DNA of 64,000 bases from Fragum whitleyi (GCA_948146395.1 OX411551.1:49844997-49908996); one strand, 5' to 3'. Positions 1 through 11,143 are shown, numbered from the stretch's first letter. A program made the numbers and translations. The notes: generated from the sequence alone by a model not told the origin.

Positions 1-450
1 TCTTTATGAATTCTAGCATTCACGTTCTAACGACGTTAGTCAAAACAGTTGTAACAGCGTGATATTAATCCCTTTCACTTTAAAAGAAAAAAATGCGCGA
101 TGTTATTAAGATGGATACTGAATACAAGCATACATGAGTTTTATTCATTAAATTTTGCAGTCGCTTGGATTAGACCGAGTCGTAATTAGGCAATCTAACG
201 CGCTTTTTATGACGTCGTTTAATTCCTTGACCGTAATTGAAAGTTTTGCACAACTGCCGGAGATTGGAAGGTTTATCTCCTTCTTAACCATTATACTTGT
301 ATTACATTCATTCATGTTTTATTTCTCATTGCTTTATTTGCATATACATGAAACCGGACAAGACTTTGGTCCTTTAGTATATATATATATAGTTAAATTT
401 AATCAGTTTTTTTCAGGGGGATATTTCTCACCTCACGTAGCGCATTTGAT
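1..450. other. Unassigned AT-rich stretch
   Basis: I see no gene, tRNA or repeat boundary here. A 100-codon open frame at 155-457 runs into the family A element at 451, has no recognisable domain, and has composition like its surroundings, so I do not call it. Confidence 0.4.
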
Positions 451-894
451 ACAGTAAACAACATCGTTAAATTGACAAGGTGAATGATATTTGAATGAAA
501 TGGAATGAGTGTGGTGAGTGAGTTTGAATGAAATTAAAGTGAGGTAAAACAATATCGCTAATTTTGTTCCGGATTAACAAAAATAGCGATATGTATTACC
601 TCCCTTTAATAACATTTGCATACACGTTCTATAAGTAAATTTCTTTTTCCTTCAAAAACCAATCAAACACTTATAATTTCAATAATGTCAATGAAATCGC
701 GATTTTTTTTCTAGATTTATTTATTTTGGATGTAGTTGTCGTATATTTTAGTGCTTATTGAGCGTTTTTGAATGGTTTGATTGAGTGTTTTGATGAATGA
801 ATGAATGAATGAATGAATGAATGGAGCTCTGAGTGAGTGATTTAGAATGGTTTTGATTGAGATGAATGCCAGTTTCTCGATATTGTTAATTGTA
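451..894 (-). mobile_element. Family A MITE, reverse orientation
   Basis: A TA-flanked element of about 440 bp. The left end reads ACAGTAAACAACATCG and the right end TATTGTTAATTGTA, matching the inverted terminal consensus CAGTTAAYAACATCGTGAAA. In this orientation the body is GAATG-rich and includes a GAATGAAT run near 793. The internal hairpin lies at about 541-605 (GAGGTAAAAC to TTACCTCCC). It encodes nothing. As for all family A copies, a Tc1/mariner-like transposase acting in trans is inferred only from the TA target site. Confidence 0.85.
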
Positions 895-1011
895 GTGCAT
901 AAGACCCAATAATGACATAAAACAAGTTCGATGACCGACTTTGACACATTTCCTTTCCGTCATGTGTCTCAAACCAAATGGTAGAATTATCAGAAACCTT
1001 ATTGGGATACG

Positions 1012-1345
1012 ATTAAAAACATCGTAAAATTGACACTCACTCCGATCAAAATCATTCTTAAGCATTTACTCAGCGCTCCACTCATTCATTCCAAACGCTC
1101 ACCTTAATCGATCAAAAACGCTCCGAAATCATTAGGAAACATTTAAAAATAGTTCAAGATTTTCAACAATAAATTCAAATCGATCCATTATTCTTCCATT
1201 TTATTAGCTAGTGCGGAACAAAATTAGCAATTTTGAATTACCCCCTTCAATTTCACTCAAAACTCGCTCCACACACTCATCCAATTTCATTCCGAAATCA
1301 TTCCAAAATCATTCACCTGGTCAATTTCACGATGTTCTTAACTGT
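1012..1345 (+). mobile_element. Family A MITE, internally shortened copy
   Basis: The start AAAACATCGTAAAATTGACA and the end TTTCACGATGTTCTTAACTG are the family A termini. The CATTC-rich arms are intact. The left strand of the central hairpin is lost, because the sequence passes from GCGGAACAAAATTAGC straight to the right strand, so the copy is about 100 bp short. It lies downstream of the reverse copy at 451-894 with its CATTC strand on the opposite face. Confidence 0.8.
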
Positions 1346-1348
1346 GGC

Positions 1349-1495
1349 AGCTGAAGCCTAAGATGGGATGTAAAAGAAGTACTGATGCGAGTAATACCAA
1401 GGATCAATTATAAGGTGCTCCAGCCGCGCCATTGGACTGAAACATTGCTGGAAACAACAGTGGCTTACATATAAAGGGTTAAAATGGAGGCTGAC
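1349..1495 (+). repeat. SINE fragment, 3' portion
   Basis: The segment with GTACTGATGCGAGTAATACC followed by AATTATAAGGTGCTCC aligns by eye with the 3' two-thirds of the SINEs at 48246-48519 (reverse) and 63095-63376, which have AGAAATACCAGGAATCCATT and TTAGGTG. The tRNA-like head is missing, so this is a 5'-truncated, decayed copy abutting the family A element. Confidence 0.6.
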
Positions 1496-1753
1496 AAGAA
1501 TAAGTCAACGATATTTTTTAAATTGTAAGCCTAAAAAAAATTAACAACAATTTTCCTGTATCATATATAGTGTCGTATGGAAAAAATAACTTTCTTAGAA
1601 AGGGAAATAATTATAGACAGTGAATCGACAATTTCTTCAGGAAGAATTGTTTCCCTTACACCAGTAGAATACGTTAAACACTCCATTAGTAATTTAAAGA
1701 CCTACGGCGAATTAGATATTTTTCAGCACTGCGTTCAAGATGTCAAAACGGGG

Positions 1754-1830
1754 CAAACAGTTTTCCAATTATACCCCGCCTTGCACATGCACTTTTGTGC
1801 AAAGCGGGGTATAATTGGAAAACTGTTTGC
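1754..1830. repeat. Long perfect-arm hairpin (1754/26242 family)
   Basis: CAAACAGTTTTCCAATTATA CCCCGC on the left is mirrored by GCGGGG TATAATTGGAAAACTGTTTG on the right around a loop of about 24 bases rich in TGCAC. The hairpin at 26242-26318 has the same layout (AAACTGTT, TATCCCG, loop with GCATGTGCGTGCAAAGCGGG). A degenerate one-sided relative is at 15512-15555. These look like terminal or complete short MITEs. An 86-codon open frame runs through this hairpin and is therefore not called. Confidence 0.7.
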
Positions 1831-1961
1831 ACCATAGGTATTATGGTCACGCGATAACCGCGATATTGTAAATAAACACTGGATCAATCCATGTTAATGA
1901 AAACAGTGTTCATGTCAATTGGCTGTCTTTATTATACTGGAAAAACATGCAGTTGTTTATC

Positions 1962-2040
1962 GGAGTAGCGTAGTCGAGTGGATAAGGACGACAGAATTTT
2001 GACCAAGCGGACCGAGTTCGATTCTGCATTGCGACATGAA
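1962..2040 (+). repeat. tRNA-derived SINE head
   Basis: GGAGTAGCGTAGTCGAGTGG gives an RNA polymerase III A-box-like motif, and GAGTTCGATTCTGC a B-box-like motif about 40 bases downstream. There is no convincing cloverleaf acceptor stem, so this is a tRNA-derived SINE head rather than a working tRNA. A T-rich region follows. Confidence 0.5.
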
Positions 2041-2482
2041 AATTAACTTTTTCAATTTATACATTCAATGGCATTTTTTTTTTTTGAAAAATTATGTTAA
2101 ATGTTGTGATAATTTTGAAAACGCTTCAGAGGCTATTTGTATTCTTTGGATTGAAAAGATAGATAATATATTTACTACACCGTGGAGATGAATATAAAGG
2201 CCAGCTTAGACAGAGCCTAAATCTGCGATTCGGCTATTCGAAGATTCAAAATTTAAAATATTTCACGCTGATAAATGGAATGCAATAGCAAAAGCGATTG
2301 TAGACCAGAGGCTATTGTTTCATGATTCGAAATTTTGTCGCGTAGAATCGATAAAGCTTTCTCCGAATGGTATAATCCTGTATATTTAATCCTATGATAC
2401 ATATATAAAAAATAAAGAAACACATAGAAAGGAAATTTATCTGCGTGTATTTGATGATGTAAAAAAAATACTTAATTTTCTC

Positions 2483-2513
<31 letters not shown>

Positions 2514-2601
2514 GACGAAGACAGGATACGAACCGGGAGCGTTTTGGTAACAATCAGTCGATAGTCTAGCATGCGTATCCACTGAGCCATCGCAGTCATT
2601 T
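2483..2601 (-). repeat. tRNA-derived SINE head with adjacent homopolymer
   Basis: On the minus strand GCGATGGCTCAGTGGATACG (A box) and CCCGGTTCGTATCCTG (B box) sit about 45 bases apart, as in a tRNA promoter. On the plus strand the head is preceded by a run of 28 A, so read in the transcribed direction the element ends in T rather than A. That T run would stop polymerase III. Confidence 0.55.
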
Positions 2602-3154
2602 ACATACGTCACGGTATTTTAGATATATTATATCAGGTTCTTTTAAGGAAGTTAACATATTTGATAAGTTACCTGCACTACCTATAGAAAATATCGATAC
2701 AACCGTCTAAATGTTAACATTATCGCGTGCAATTTATAAACCATGTTTTTCGAATGTTTTTAAACAACTTTTCGACGAGTTAATTTGGATCAAATTGGAC
2801 CGACGGATTTTTTGCTGTCACGGTCTCTAACTATACTGAAAGATCAAAGACACTCAAAACTAATGGTATTATTACACCCTTTGAGTTACAAATGTAACCG
2901 TCATGTGCCATAGCGTAAATGTAACATGCTTTAGATACCGATTTCATCATGATGATACCAAAATTGAAACGACAAAAAGCATGGAATAGCTATAGGAAGA
3001 AAAAATGTGTTTTTGTATTGAGTTTCTTTATTCTATCAGTATATAGGTGTAATTAAGTACCGTTATTTGACGCTTGTTAAATTTCAAGACACCCCAATTT
3101 CACCCCTACTCATGGCTATACCACATTTTCCGCGATTTCGAATACCGAGGTTGG
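2602..3154. other. Unassigned stretch
   Basis: No coding, RNA or repeat feature recognised; AT-rich single-copy-looking sequence. Confidence 0.3.
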
Positions 3155-3550
3155 ACTATAACAACATCGTGAATTTTGACAAGGTGAGTGATTTTGGAAT
3201 GATTTGGAATGAATTTGATCGGGTGTGTTGAGTGAGTTTGAGTGAATTTGAAGGAAGTTAATCAATGGTCGCTATTTTTTTTCAGGGTGAACAAAATAAG
3301 CGATATTATTACCTCCATGTAGTTAAATACAAATTCTATAAATAGCTCCCTATTTTTTCGAGAATTAATCAGACGCTTAAAATTTCAATTATGTCAGTAA
3401 AATCGTGCCTTTTTAAGCTATTTTTTTAAATAATGTTGTTGATCTTAGGTTTTGAAGTGAGTGTTTTGAATGAATGATTGGAACGCTGAGTGAGCGATAT
3501 AGAATAATTTTGATCAGAGTTTGTGTCAATTTCACAATGTTCATAACTGT
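3155..3550 (-). mobile_element. Family A MITE, reverse orientation
   Basis: The left end ACTATAACAACATCGTGAA and right end TCAATTTCACAATGTTCATA match the family termini. The hairpin region at about 3257-3318 is partly decayed (GGAAGTTAATCAATGGTCGC). Its right end lies only about 45 bp from the next, oppositely oriented copy at 3595, forming a divergent pair. Confidence 0.8.
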
Positions 3551-3594
3551 TTATTCTATTACCTACCTTTAAAAATACTACGTTCTTTTTCTAA

Positions 3595-4032
3595 ACAGTT
3601 AATCACATCGTGAAATTTGACATTCACCTTAATCAAAATCATTCTAAATCCTTCACTCAGCGCTCCAATCATTCATTCCAAACACTCACTCAAAACATTA
3701 ACAAACGCCCAAACCCATTCACAACATAGAACCAACAAGGTCATTTAGTAAATTTTGACAGAGAAAAATAGCGATTTCACTGACATAATTCAATCGTTAT
3801 CGCATCATATGTTTTTGAAGAAATAGGAAACTATGTATTGAACTTATTTGAATTTTTTTAATTAAAGAGAGGCAATCAATATCGCTAATTTTGTTCATCC
3901 TGAACAAAATTTGCAATATAGGATTAGGTCCGATTTAATTCATTCAAAACTCGCTCCATACACTCATTCAATTTCACTCCTAAATCAGTCCATAATCATT
4001 CACCATTTCAATTTCACGAAGTTGTTAATTGT
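3595..4032 (+). mobile_element. Family A MITE, full-length
   Basis: ACAGTTAATCACATCGTGAA to GAAGTTGTTAATTGT, about 438 bp. CATTC-rich arms flank a central region that includes GCGATTTCACTGACATAATT. The hairpin lies at about 3863-3925. It ends in TA (TGTA). A 69-codon open frame at 3911-4120 overlaps it and is not called. Confidence 0.85.
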
Positions 4033-4784
4033 ACTTCCGTCAGGGATCAACTGTAGGCTCATTTACTGGGAGTCATGGTATCAAATTGCACTTTGTCAGC
4101 GGTACCTTTTTAAAAAGTGATAAAAAATGTATGCATTATTTGCGAGAGCTTTGCGATATTTACAGTTCGTTTGGTGAAAAAAAAAAGTCTTCAAAGCAAA
4201 TCTGATTCAATAGGAACGTGTTGAATTTATTGTTTCAATAGAATCACTGAATAATTATGTGAAACCCCTCACGCAAGTAGCGACGATCTGGATTATACGA
4301 AATTATCAAACTTGGAGGGCTGAGGGAGAGCTTTTTTTCCCACTTTTAGTTAACCATAAAATGTTTTAATGCAGCTTTCTTGTACTCGTTGAAAAAAGTC
4401 CTCTTATTGCCAATTTGTGGAATCGATTTGAAAAGAAGGTGTCTTTTTTTTAAAAAAAAAAAAGAAAAATAACCTCTCATAGACCCCGTCGCTCAATCAA
4501 ACGATTCTGATCTTTTCTGATTGAAGATTGAAGTAGTAACTCAAAAGCATTACCAACATGTGCTTGCACGTGAAAGGATTTTTTAAGTTTTCTGTTGAAG
4601 GTTTTGAATAATTTCTAGGTCGGCCGTTTTCTTGTGGCGCTTTAATAATTGAAAAATAGCAAAACGATTAGATGAAGCCGATTGTGCGAATGGTTTTTAA
4701 TGTTTACTTGCATTTTATGTGAATTTTCAAAAAAACGTTATATGGAAAATATTCTATTTAGATTTCCTGCATGATTATTACATT
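4033..4784. other. Unassigned stretch
   Basis: No feature recognised apart from short A and T runs. Confidence 0.3.
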
Positions 4785-5213
4785 AAGTAAATGTTACACT
4801 GTGAAATTGAAATTCATCTAAATTTACACCATTCTCAATCGCTCATAATTCGCTCCATTCATTCATTCCAAACATTCACTAAAACCATTCAAAAACGCTC
4901 CAAAATCATTAAAGATCGACAAACATATCCAACATTAATTCAGCTAGAAAAAAATCGCGATTTCACTGACATAATTGAAAATCGTAAGTGTCTGATTTGA
5001 AGAAAAAGAAGGCCATTTATAGAAAACTAATGCTTATCTTATTAAAGGTAGGTGATAAATATCGCTAATTTTGTTCATCATGAACAAAATTGGCGATATT
5101 GGTTAACTTCCCTTTAATTTCACTCAAAACTCACGCACCACACGTATTCCATTTCATTCCAACATCATTCCAATATCATTCACCTTGTCATTTTCATAAT
5201 GTTGTTTACTGTA
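4785..5213 (+). mobile_element. Family A MITE
   Basis: The left end is decayed (AAATGTTACACTGTGAAATT). The right end is CATAATGTTGTTTACTGTA. The hairpin at about 5046-5110 is well kept (GATAAATATCGCTAATTTTG, loop near ATCA, then GAACAAAATTGGCGATATTG). Confidence 0.8.
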
Positions 5214-5235
5214 ACCAACCTACAATCAGAACCAG

Positions 5236-5360
5236 TAAGAAAGTGTCATCCATCCCATTTAAAACCATTCTCTATCGCTCGATCAACGCTCAAATCATTT
5301 AATCCGAATACTTCCTAAAATCATTCAGAAAAACACTGATTTTTTTTTAAAATAAAATCC
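5236..5360 (+). mobile_element. Family A MITE fragment (left arm)
   Basis: The CATTC-type arm (CCATTTAAAACCATTCTC, CGCTCGATCAACGCTC, ATCATTCAG) follows the complete copy at 4785-5213. The terminus and hairpin are absent. Confidence 0.55.
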
Positions 5361-5481
5361 CTAGAATCGTTACAACGTTACTTAACTTCATTCCTATTTA
5401 ACAAATTATTTTTTGTTACACACGCATTTATGCGCTGGTGTTAATTTGGAAGCGTCCGAGTAGACACGCTAACCTTGTTAT

Positions 5482-5912
5482 ACAGGTAGATACATCTTGA
5501 AAATGACATTCACCTCAATCAAAACCATTCTAAATCGCTTACTCAGTGCTCTTTTCATTCATTGCTAACGCTCACTCAAAATGCTCAAAAAACGTTCAAA
5601 CCCATTGAAAAATATAGAAGAACAAAGTCATTCAAAATAAATTTGGGTAGAGAAAAATCGCGATTTCACTGACATAATTCGAATTGTCAGCATCTAATAG
5701 GTTAATTGGAAGCTATCTATATAACGTGTATGCATATTTCATTAAAGGTCGGTAATCAATATCGTTTTTTGTTCATCCTGAACAAAATTTGCGATATTGG
5801 ATTACCTCCCGTGAAATTCACTTAAAACTCGCTCCACACACACATTCAATTTCAATCCTAAACCATTCAAAAATCATTCACCTTGTCAATTTTTACGATG
5901 TTGATAACTTTA
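5482..5912 (+). mobile_element. Family A MITE
   Basis: Left end around ACATCTTGAAAATGACATTC, right end TTTTTACGATGTTGATAACT. The hairpin is at about 5746-5812 (GGTCGGTAATCAATATCG to GATTACCTCCC). Confidence 0.8.
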
Positions 5913-5934
5913 GAAAAGTATGTAAAATTTTGAA

Positions 5935-6112
5935 AGAGAGGAAAGTAAAATTTTAATGATTCTGTTCAATTTGGACGAAGTAATCTATATCGTATTTTCT
6001 TCCATAAATTACATTCAAACCCTGCTCCAGCGACGCTTATTTAATATCATTCCAAACACATTCCACAATCATCCAAGTAATTAGTTGTACGATACTCCTT
6101 ACTAAACTGTAG
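5935..6112 (+). mobile_element. Decayed family A right half
   Basis: Traces of the hairpin left strand (GTTCAATTTGGACG), then the arm pattern CTCCAGCGACGC, TATCATTCCAAACACATTCC and a decayed terminus ending CTAAACTGTA. Confidence 0.45.
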
Positions 6113-6890
6113 CCATGTTTGGGATTTTTGTATGCTTGCACATAATTCCGCTAAAATGGCGCAAAGCTTTTACGTCAAAAGTCATCGCAAAACAACAAAG
6201 ACAACAACAGCAAACATGGCCTCCTAAATAAAACAAGTGCATCCGCACCTTTTAATTTTTGCGAGTGATCATTTAAAACCCGTGCGTTTGCACATTCAAA
6301 ACTTAGATTTTTGGCGCTTTTAAGCCTACTTAATAAGGAACTATATGTTTTATTAACGTTAGGCCCGATTCTTGTTAGAAACGAATTATGCCAGAATTAA
6401 AGCTTGATTTAAAGAGAAATCACTTGTCTTTCGAATCAGAACTTCTCACAATTCGAACAACGTTTACTAGCAATAATGCTTTTCTCGCTAATTTTGAAGT
6501 ATCGCATTTATAGCGAACTAAAGCTATGGTTACACTGTTTCGGCAACAATCTACAATGATTTGTATGTCTAGCAATCTTTTACGATGCATCGTTTTCTCG
6601 TATTTTTCCTCTCATTCACAACATAAAGATAAAATCGATGTGGCTTATAAGCAAAAAGCAGATTGATAATTCAGAGATTCGCTGCAAGATACGTCTTAAT
6701 GACTTTCAGAATAGCGCCAAGTTTTTATTTGATTACTTCGAAAAACAAGTGTTTTTGATCGTTCTATTTTCTCGACAATGGTTTAACAGTGCTGGTTTTG
6801 AAAACCGGTAAACAAATTTAAAGGCTTTCTTGGTTTCGGGACTTTGACCCCTTGCTAAGCAAACTTTTATTCGAACTTTGACAATAGTCA
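6113..6890. other. Unassigned stretch
   Basis: No feature recognised. A short frame starting ATGGCGCAAAG at about 6163 runs only 23 codons and has no supporting signal. Confidence 0.3.
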
Positions 6891-7397
6891 TAGAGCTAGA
6901 AACGACGTGAAAATGACAAGGTTAATTGTTGAGGAATGAAAATGAATGTGCGGGGTTAGTGAGTTTTCTATGAAATTAAAAAGAGGTAATACGATATCGC
7001 TTATTTCGTTCTTGATGATATTTATTTCCTCCCTTTAATGAAATATCAACACGACTTTGATAAATAGAGTTCTACATCTTACAATCAAATCCGGCACCTC
7101 AAAAAATGAAACCAGATAAAAGACTCAAACACTATATGAAAATATAACAATAGATTTGAAATTGTAAGCGTCTGATTGATTCTTGAAGAAATATAAAGCT
7201 ATTTATAAACTTGCATACATATTTTATTAAAATGGAGTAATTAATTCCGCAAATTTTGTTCATCTTGAAACAAATTAGCTATATTGGATTACCTCCCTTG
7301 AATTTCACTCAAAACTCGCTCCACACACTTGTTCAAGTTCATTTCAAGATGATTCCAAAGGAATTAATCTTGTCAATTTCACGATGTTTTTAACTGT
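6891..7397. mobile_element. Chimeric family A element (reverse left, forward right)
   Basis: The first 170 bp are in reverse orientation (GACAAGGTTAATTGTTGAGG, then GAGGTAATACGATATCGC). From about 7110 the sequence is forward orientation, including a second hairpin (7233-7300, ending TTACCTCCCTTG) and the end CACGATGTTTTTAACTGTA. Two halves of opposite copies have been joined. Confidence 0.7.
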
Positions 7398-7634
7398 AAC
7401 AAAATAAAGCATTTCTTGATTAAAATTAGGTCGAATATAAGAATGTTGGTTTTCTTTGAGCAAGTAATGATGTTACGACATAAAAGAAGCACAGCGCTGC
7501 CACTCGGAGCATTTAATAATTAAAAAAGAAAAAGAAAAAAAAACTCAAATATACAGAAAATAATTTCAAATTCCATTTGCACTATTATTGCCGAACTTTT
7601 AACGATACATTTTCTTTCAATTATTTTTTACATA

Positions 7635-7861
7635 TGTGACCCGTAACGCGAAAAGGGACCATCTGCGAAGTGCGTAAAGTGTCGACCCTAGTCAGACTTC
7701 ACGAATTGCGCAGACTGACTAGGTTCAAAACTTTTCGCAATTTGCTTATTTTCTGGATCTAGAATGATCAGTCTACCTTCCAGTTCAAGAATCTATGCTG
7801 GACCCAATCTCTTTTTCAAATATTCGTTTTACAAATGGTCCCTTTCGCGTGACGGGTCACA
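7635..7861 (+). mobile_element. Family B MITE
   Basis: Terminal inverted repeats begin TGTGACCCGTAACGCGAAAA on the left and mirror CCTTTCGCGTGACGGGTCAC on the right. TA flanks both sides. Inside, near 7686-7725, lies a second shorter palindrome (CCTAGTCAG with CTGACTAGG). It is noncoding, 227 bp. Confidence 0.85.
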
Positions 7862-7985
7862 TATACAAATTCTCTTTTCTCAACGAATTCAAAATATCAC
7901 TTTAGAATGTCATCAGAATCGTTCACCATCAGAATTTTAAGTACTTGATATTTGAATGCCATCCTATATTTTATATACAGATCAA

Positions 7986-8421
7986 TACCATCATGATATT
8001 GGCAAATGAATGATTTTGGTTTGATTTTGGAATGAAACTAGATGACGAGGGAAGTGAGTTTTGAATGAAATTAAAGGGACGTAATCAAATATTGCTAATT
8101 TGTTTAAGGTGAACAAAAATAGCTATATATACCCCCCCCCCTTTTTAATAAAATATGCGTACGAGTTCTATGAATATTTTTTTTTATGTCCTCGCAAACC
8201 AATCAGGCGCTTACTTGATGCAATTAAGCAAGGAAACTCGTGGATTTTTTCGATCGATTTTTTATTTGAAAGCAGCTTTTGATCTTATTCATTTTAACAA
8301 TTTAGAGCGTTTATGTGTGATTTGAGTGAGTGTTTTGAATGAATGAATGGTGCGCTGTATGGGCAATTTAGAATGTTTTTTAACAGAATAAGGGTCAAGT
8401 TCACAACGTCTTTTTACTGTA
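7986..8421 (-). mobile_element. Family A MITE, reverse orientation
   Basis: Begins near ATGATATTGGCAAATGAATG with a decayed terminus and ends CAACGTCTTTTTACTGTA. The hairpin at about 8077-8145 contains an expanded C run (8132-8142) in place of the usual TTACCTCCC strand. Confidence 0.75.
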
Positions 8422-8626
8422 TGAAAACTATAATTTTTCAGTTGTACTCAATACGCAAGCTAATTTATTGATAAGAAAGCAATAATTAGTGTCTAATTGA
8501 CGCCTACGTATTCCTAAACTTGCCAACACATCATGAACTTTTCAATATTAGGTTTGGAACAAAAATTAATTGTCTGGCGCTCATTTCACCAAGGCTTCTT
8601 GTCTGAGCTCATACAGCTAGAAATAT

Positions 8627-8676
8627 CGAGAATTTGACAAATAGAGGATATTGAATGAGTGGTCATTGAATACTGA
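8627..8676 (-). mobile_element. Family A left-end fragment
   Basis: AGCTAGAAATATCGAGAATT followed by a GAATGAGTGG arm; cut short by the hairpin at 8679. Confidence 0.4.
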
Positions 8677-8678
8677 AT

Positions 8679-8758
8679 TTATTAAACGAGTCATCTATAA
8701 ACAGATAAAAACGAGGCTGTGCCGAGTTTTTATCTGTTATAGATGACGAGTTTAATAA
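8679..8758. repeat. Hairpin with CGAGGCTGTGCCGAG centre
   Basis: The arms TTATTAAACGAGTCATCTAT and their mirror image (ATAGATGACGAGTTTAATAA) differ by one base of bulge. The loop carries CGAGGCTGTGCCGAG, itself palindromic. Related centres occur at 22421 and, decayed, near 14650-14720. Confidence 0.75.
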
Positions 8759-8915
8759 GTTAGGTATTTTTTTAGCACAAATTTGGTATTCTATTTATAA
8801 TAAGACCCGAATTTTCGCGAAAAATCGCCAAAATTCTTGAAATTCGACATTTCAATTTTCCGCAAAACATACAACGCCGTTTAAAAATGACGTCATAAAA
8901 CATAGATTATGCCGT

Positions 8916-9008
8916 CAAATATACATTCACCTCGATCAAAGTCATTCTAATTCCTTCTCTCAGTGCTATTCATTCATTCATTCAAAAACATCCACTAAAA
9001 CCATTCAA
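8916..9008 (+). mobile_element. Family A left-arm fragment
   Basis: TACATTCACCTCGATCAAAG, then CTCAGTGCTATTCATTCATT and CCACTAAAACCATTC, is the forward left arm. The rest is missing, replaced by a tRNA-like B-box fragment near 9030-9055 (CGTGGTTTCAATCCTC) and the family C element. Confidence 0.6.
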
Positions 9009-9088
9009 TACACATTGCGTTAGTTTGAAATCTTGGGTCGTGGTTTCAATCCTCAGCTTGGTCATCTTTCACCCAACATTTGACAAAT

Positions 9089-9325
9089 GAGCCTGTGCGT
9101 GACATATCCAAAAAATTCATGTGTACGTGATGGAGAGACATTGCGTAGCCTGGACAACAACACAATGCGAAAATAATATTCATTTACCGCATGAACAGAG
9201 GTTTAGACCATATCTACCTGTAAAGTGCACAGAGAAGTCTCTGGTCAGACTGTGGGACTGCAAAGGCTGACCAGAAGCTTTGCTTGCGCACATGCGACTT
9301 TGTTGGAAATGTCACGCACTGGCTC
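9089..9325 (+). mobile_element. Family C MITE
   Basis: The left terminus GAGCCTGTGCGTGACATATC is mirrored by the right terminus GGAAATGTCACGCACTGGCT. 237 bp, the same size as the copy at 25378-25614. A reverse-strand open frame over its right end is not called. Confidence 0.8.
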
Positions 9326-10376
9326 AAATGACAAAGTGACACACGCCATTTCATTTCCACCGATTGAGGTATGTTAAGGCTATTGGACACCATTGTAAAC
9401 CTTAACTTGAATAAGCAAAATAACGAAAACATATTACCTTTACCCATTAACTTTTACTTATTAAAGTTTATCCCTTTCGTTAATTTCTGTATTGAAAATT
9501 CGTGCCTATTGGTATTTTAACTTTATTGTTATTTTGTTTTGAAACCATATTGCAATGAAATGAACATTATTTTATACCGAGGTTAAAATCATTTGGTTAC
9601 AAAATTGTAAAGCCTTTTGAAAATTGTGTAATATAGACTCACGGGCAATTTTTCCTTTCCAACGTTTCAAGTACTTATTCCGATAGGGTCAACGGAATAG
9701 ATATTTGTAGAAAACAATGCCAGCCGAGACCAGATAACATTGAATTATAAGACACTTACAAGTTATTCTATTTATAAAGCAAACCATTTTTCATCGCATA
9801 ATTATAATAAACCCTTTAAAATAAAAGAAATTCAGGTGAAATTGTATGCAAATTGTTTCTAAAAATAGACTGCCTAATATCATGTTATATTATCAGACAG
9901 TTGTTATCAGGTCAATACAGGCTTCTTTTCATGACATAAGCTGTTGTCCTGTCACTAGCCATTAATATTGCCTGATAAAAGGGGTAATGATAAACTTGTT
10001 GATATCAGGTCACTTAATCACGTGACATCTTTATCATGTCACTTAGTCATCATCCACACGAGTCAAGGGGTATTGAATGTGAGAATAAAATAGATGGTTG
10101 GGATGGCGATCGAATACAAAAATCGACCGATTCACTTATTCTTAATCATTAAGGTTTGTAAGTATTACCTAAGTATTCTTTTGTTAAACATTCTCTTATT
10201 ACAGCATCAGTAATCGAGTTGTTTAGTCGTAAGAGATCACCCCAACTCATCCACCCATTCACCCTTGCGATGAGCAGTCGATGTGGTTGATTTTCGTAAA
10301 TAAATATCAAATAGAATTAGAAAAAGATTGTAATAGGATAAATAGAATAGATGATAGGTGACTTGAGATGGAAAAG
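9326..10376. other. Unassigned stretch
   Basis: No gene recognised. It contains a local palindrome around CACGTGAC (10019-10055) and repeated TATCAGG words at 9880-10010. A possible LTR or promoter was considered but has no matching second copy in the window. Confidence 0.3.
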
Positions 10377-10460
10377 TTAATCGGGCTCGGCTGTGGAATT
10401 TATCCGGTTCGCCTCCGGCTCACCAGATAAATTCCTACGCCTTGCCGGATAAACCAGCCA
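10377..10460. repeat. GC-richer inverted-repeat patch
   Basis: GGCTGTGGAATTTATCCGG, then GATAAATTCCTACGCC, then GCCGGATAAACCAGCC form overlapping inverted repeats immediately before the 240-bp tandem repeat. Class unknown. Confidence 0.45.
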
Positions 10461-10480
10461 CCACCATCAACTCTCTATTT

Positions 10481-11143
10481 ATCGAAAGACTAGAAGATAA
10501 ATAAGCAGAGTAAATCCAGCCATATCGTCGAAAACCCCGCGTAGTTGCCATGACGTTCATAATGACGTCATCACACCATATCAACGAAATTGATGCTCCA
10601 ACGTCTGGTACTGACCCTGTTTAAAGTCTTCATAAACCCAAGTTTGCCAAAAAGAACGTCAATTTATTTTCCCTTGTCCTTTTCGTGTGATGAACAGCAC
10701 ATTGCATGTAAGCCGTCATCAAAAGACTGGAAGAAAAAAAGGCAAAGTAATTCCAGCCATACCGCCGAAAATCCCGCTTAGTTGACATGACGTACACGAT
10801 GACGTCATCACACCATTTCAACGCAATTAATGATCAAACGTCGGGTACGGACTTATCTGTTTAAAGTCTTCATAAACCCAAGTTTGCCAAAAAGAACGTC
10901 AAATTCCTTTCCCTTGTCCTTTTCGTGTGATGAACGGCACATTGCATATAAGCTGTCATCAAAAGACTGGAAGAAAAAAAGGCAAAGAAATTCCAGCCAT
11001 ACCGCCGAAAATCCCGCTTAGTTGACATGACAATCATAATGACATCATCACAACATTTCAACGCAATCGATGCTCCAACGTCGGGTACTGACTTATCTGT
11101 TTATCAAAGTCTTCATAAACCCAGATTTGTCAAAAAGAACGTC
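10481..11143 (+). repeat. 240-bp tandem repeat, about 2.8 copies
   Basis: The blocks AAGTCTTCATAAACCCAAGT, TTCGTGTGATGAAC and AAAGACTGGAAGAAAAAAAG recur at a 240-bp spacing (for example 10624, 10864 and, in part, 11107). The second and third units are more alike than the first. Each unit carries a CRE-like TGACGTCATCA or its decayed form (10563, 10801, 11039). Parallel 63-codon open frames on both strands are by-products of the repetition. Confidence 0.85.

Noticed and set aside
1577..1837. 86-codon open frame beginning MEKITFLERE
   Set aside because: The last third is the palindrome at 1754-1830, and the rest has no recognisable domain or supporting splice signals beyond a weak TATAG acceptor.
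1962..2040. Functional tRNA gene
   Set aside because: A and B box motifs are present but no paired acceptor stem or standard anticodon arm; the same holds for 2511, 20940, 48505 and 63100.
9880..10330. Possible LTR of a retrotransposon
   Set aside because: Some LTR-like features (TATCAGG repeats, AATAAA-like text) but no second LTR, primer-binding site or polyprotein anywhere in the window.
10590..11061. Four 63-codon frames in matching pairs on both strands
   Set aside because: Produced by the 240-bp tandem repeat; both strands stay open because the unit length is a multiple of three.
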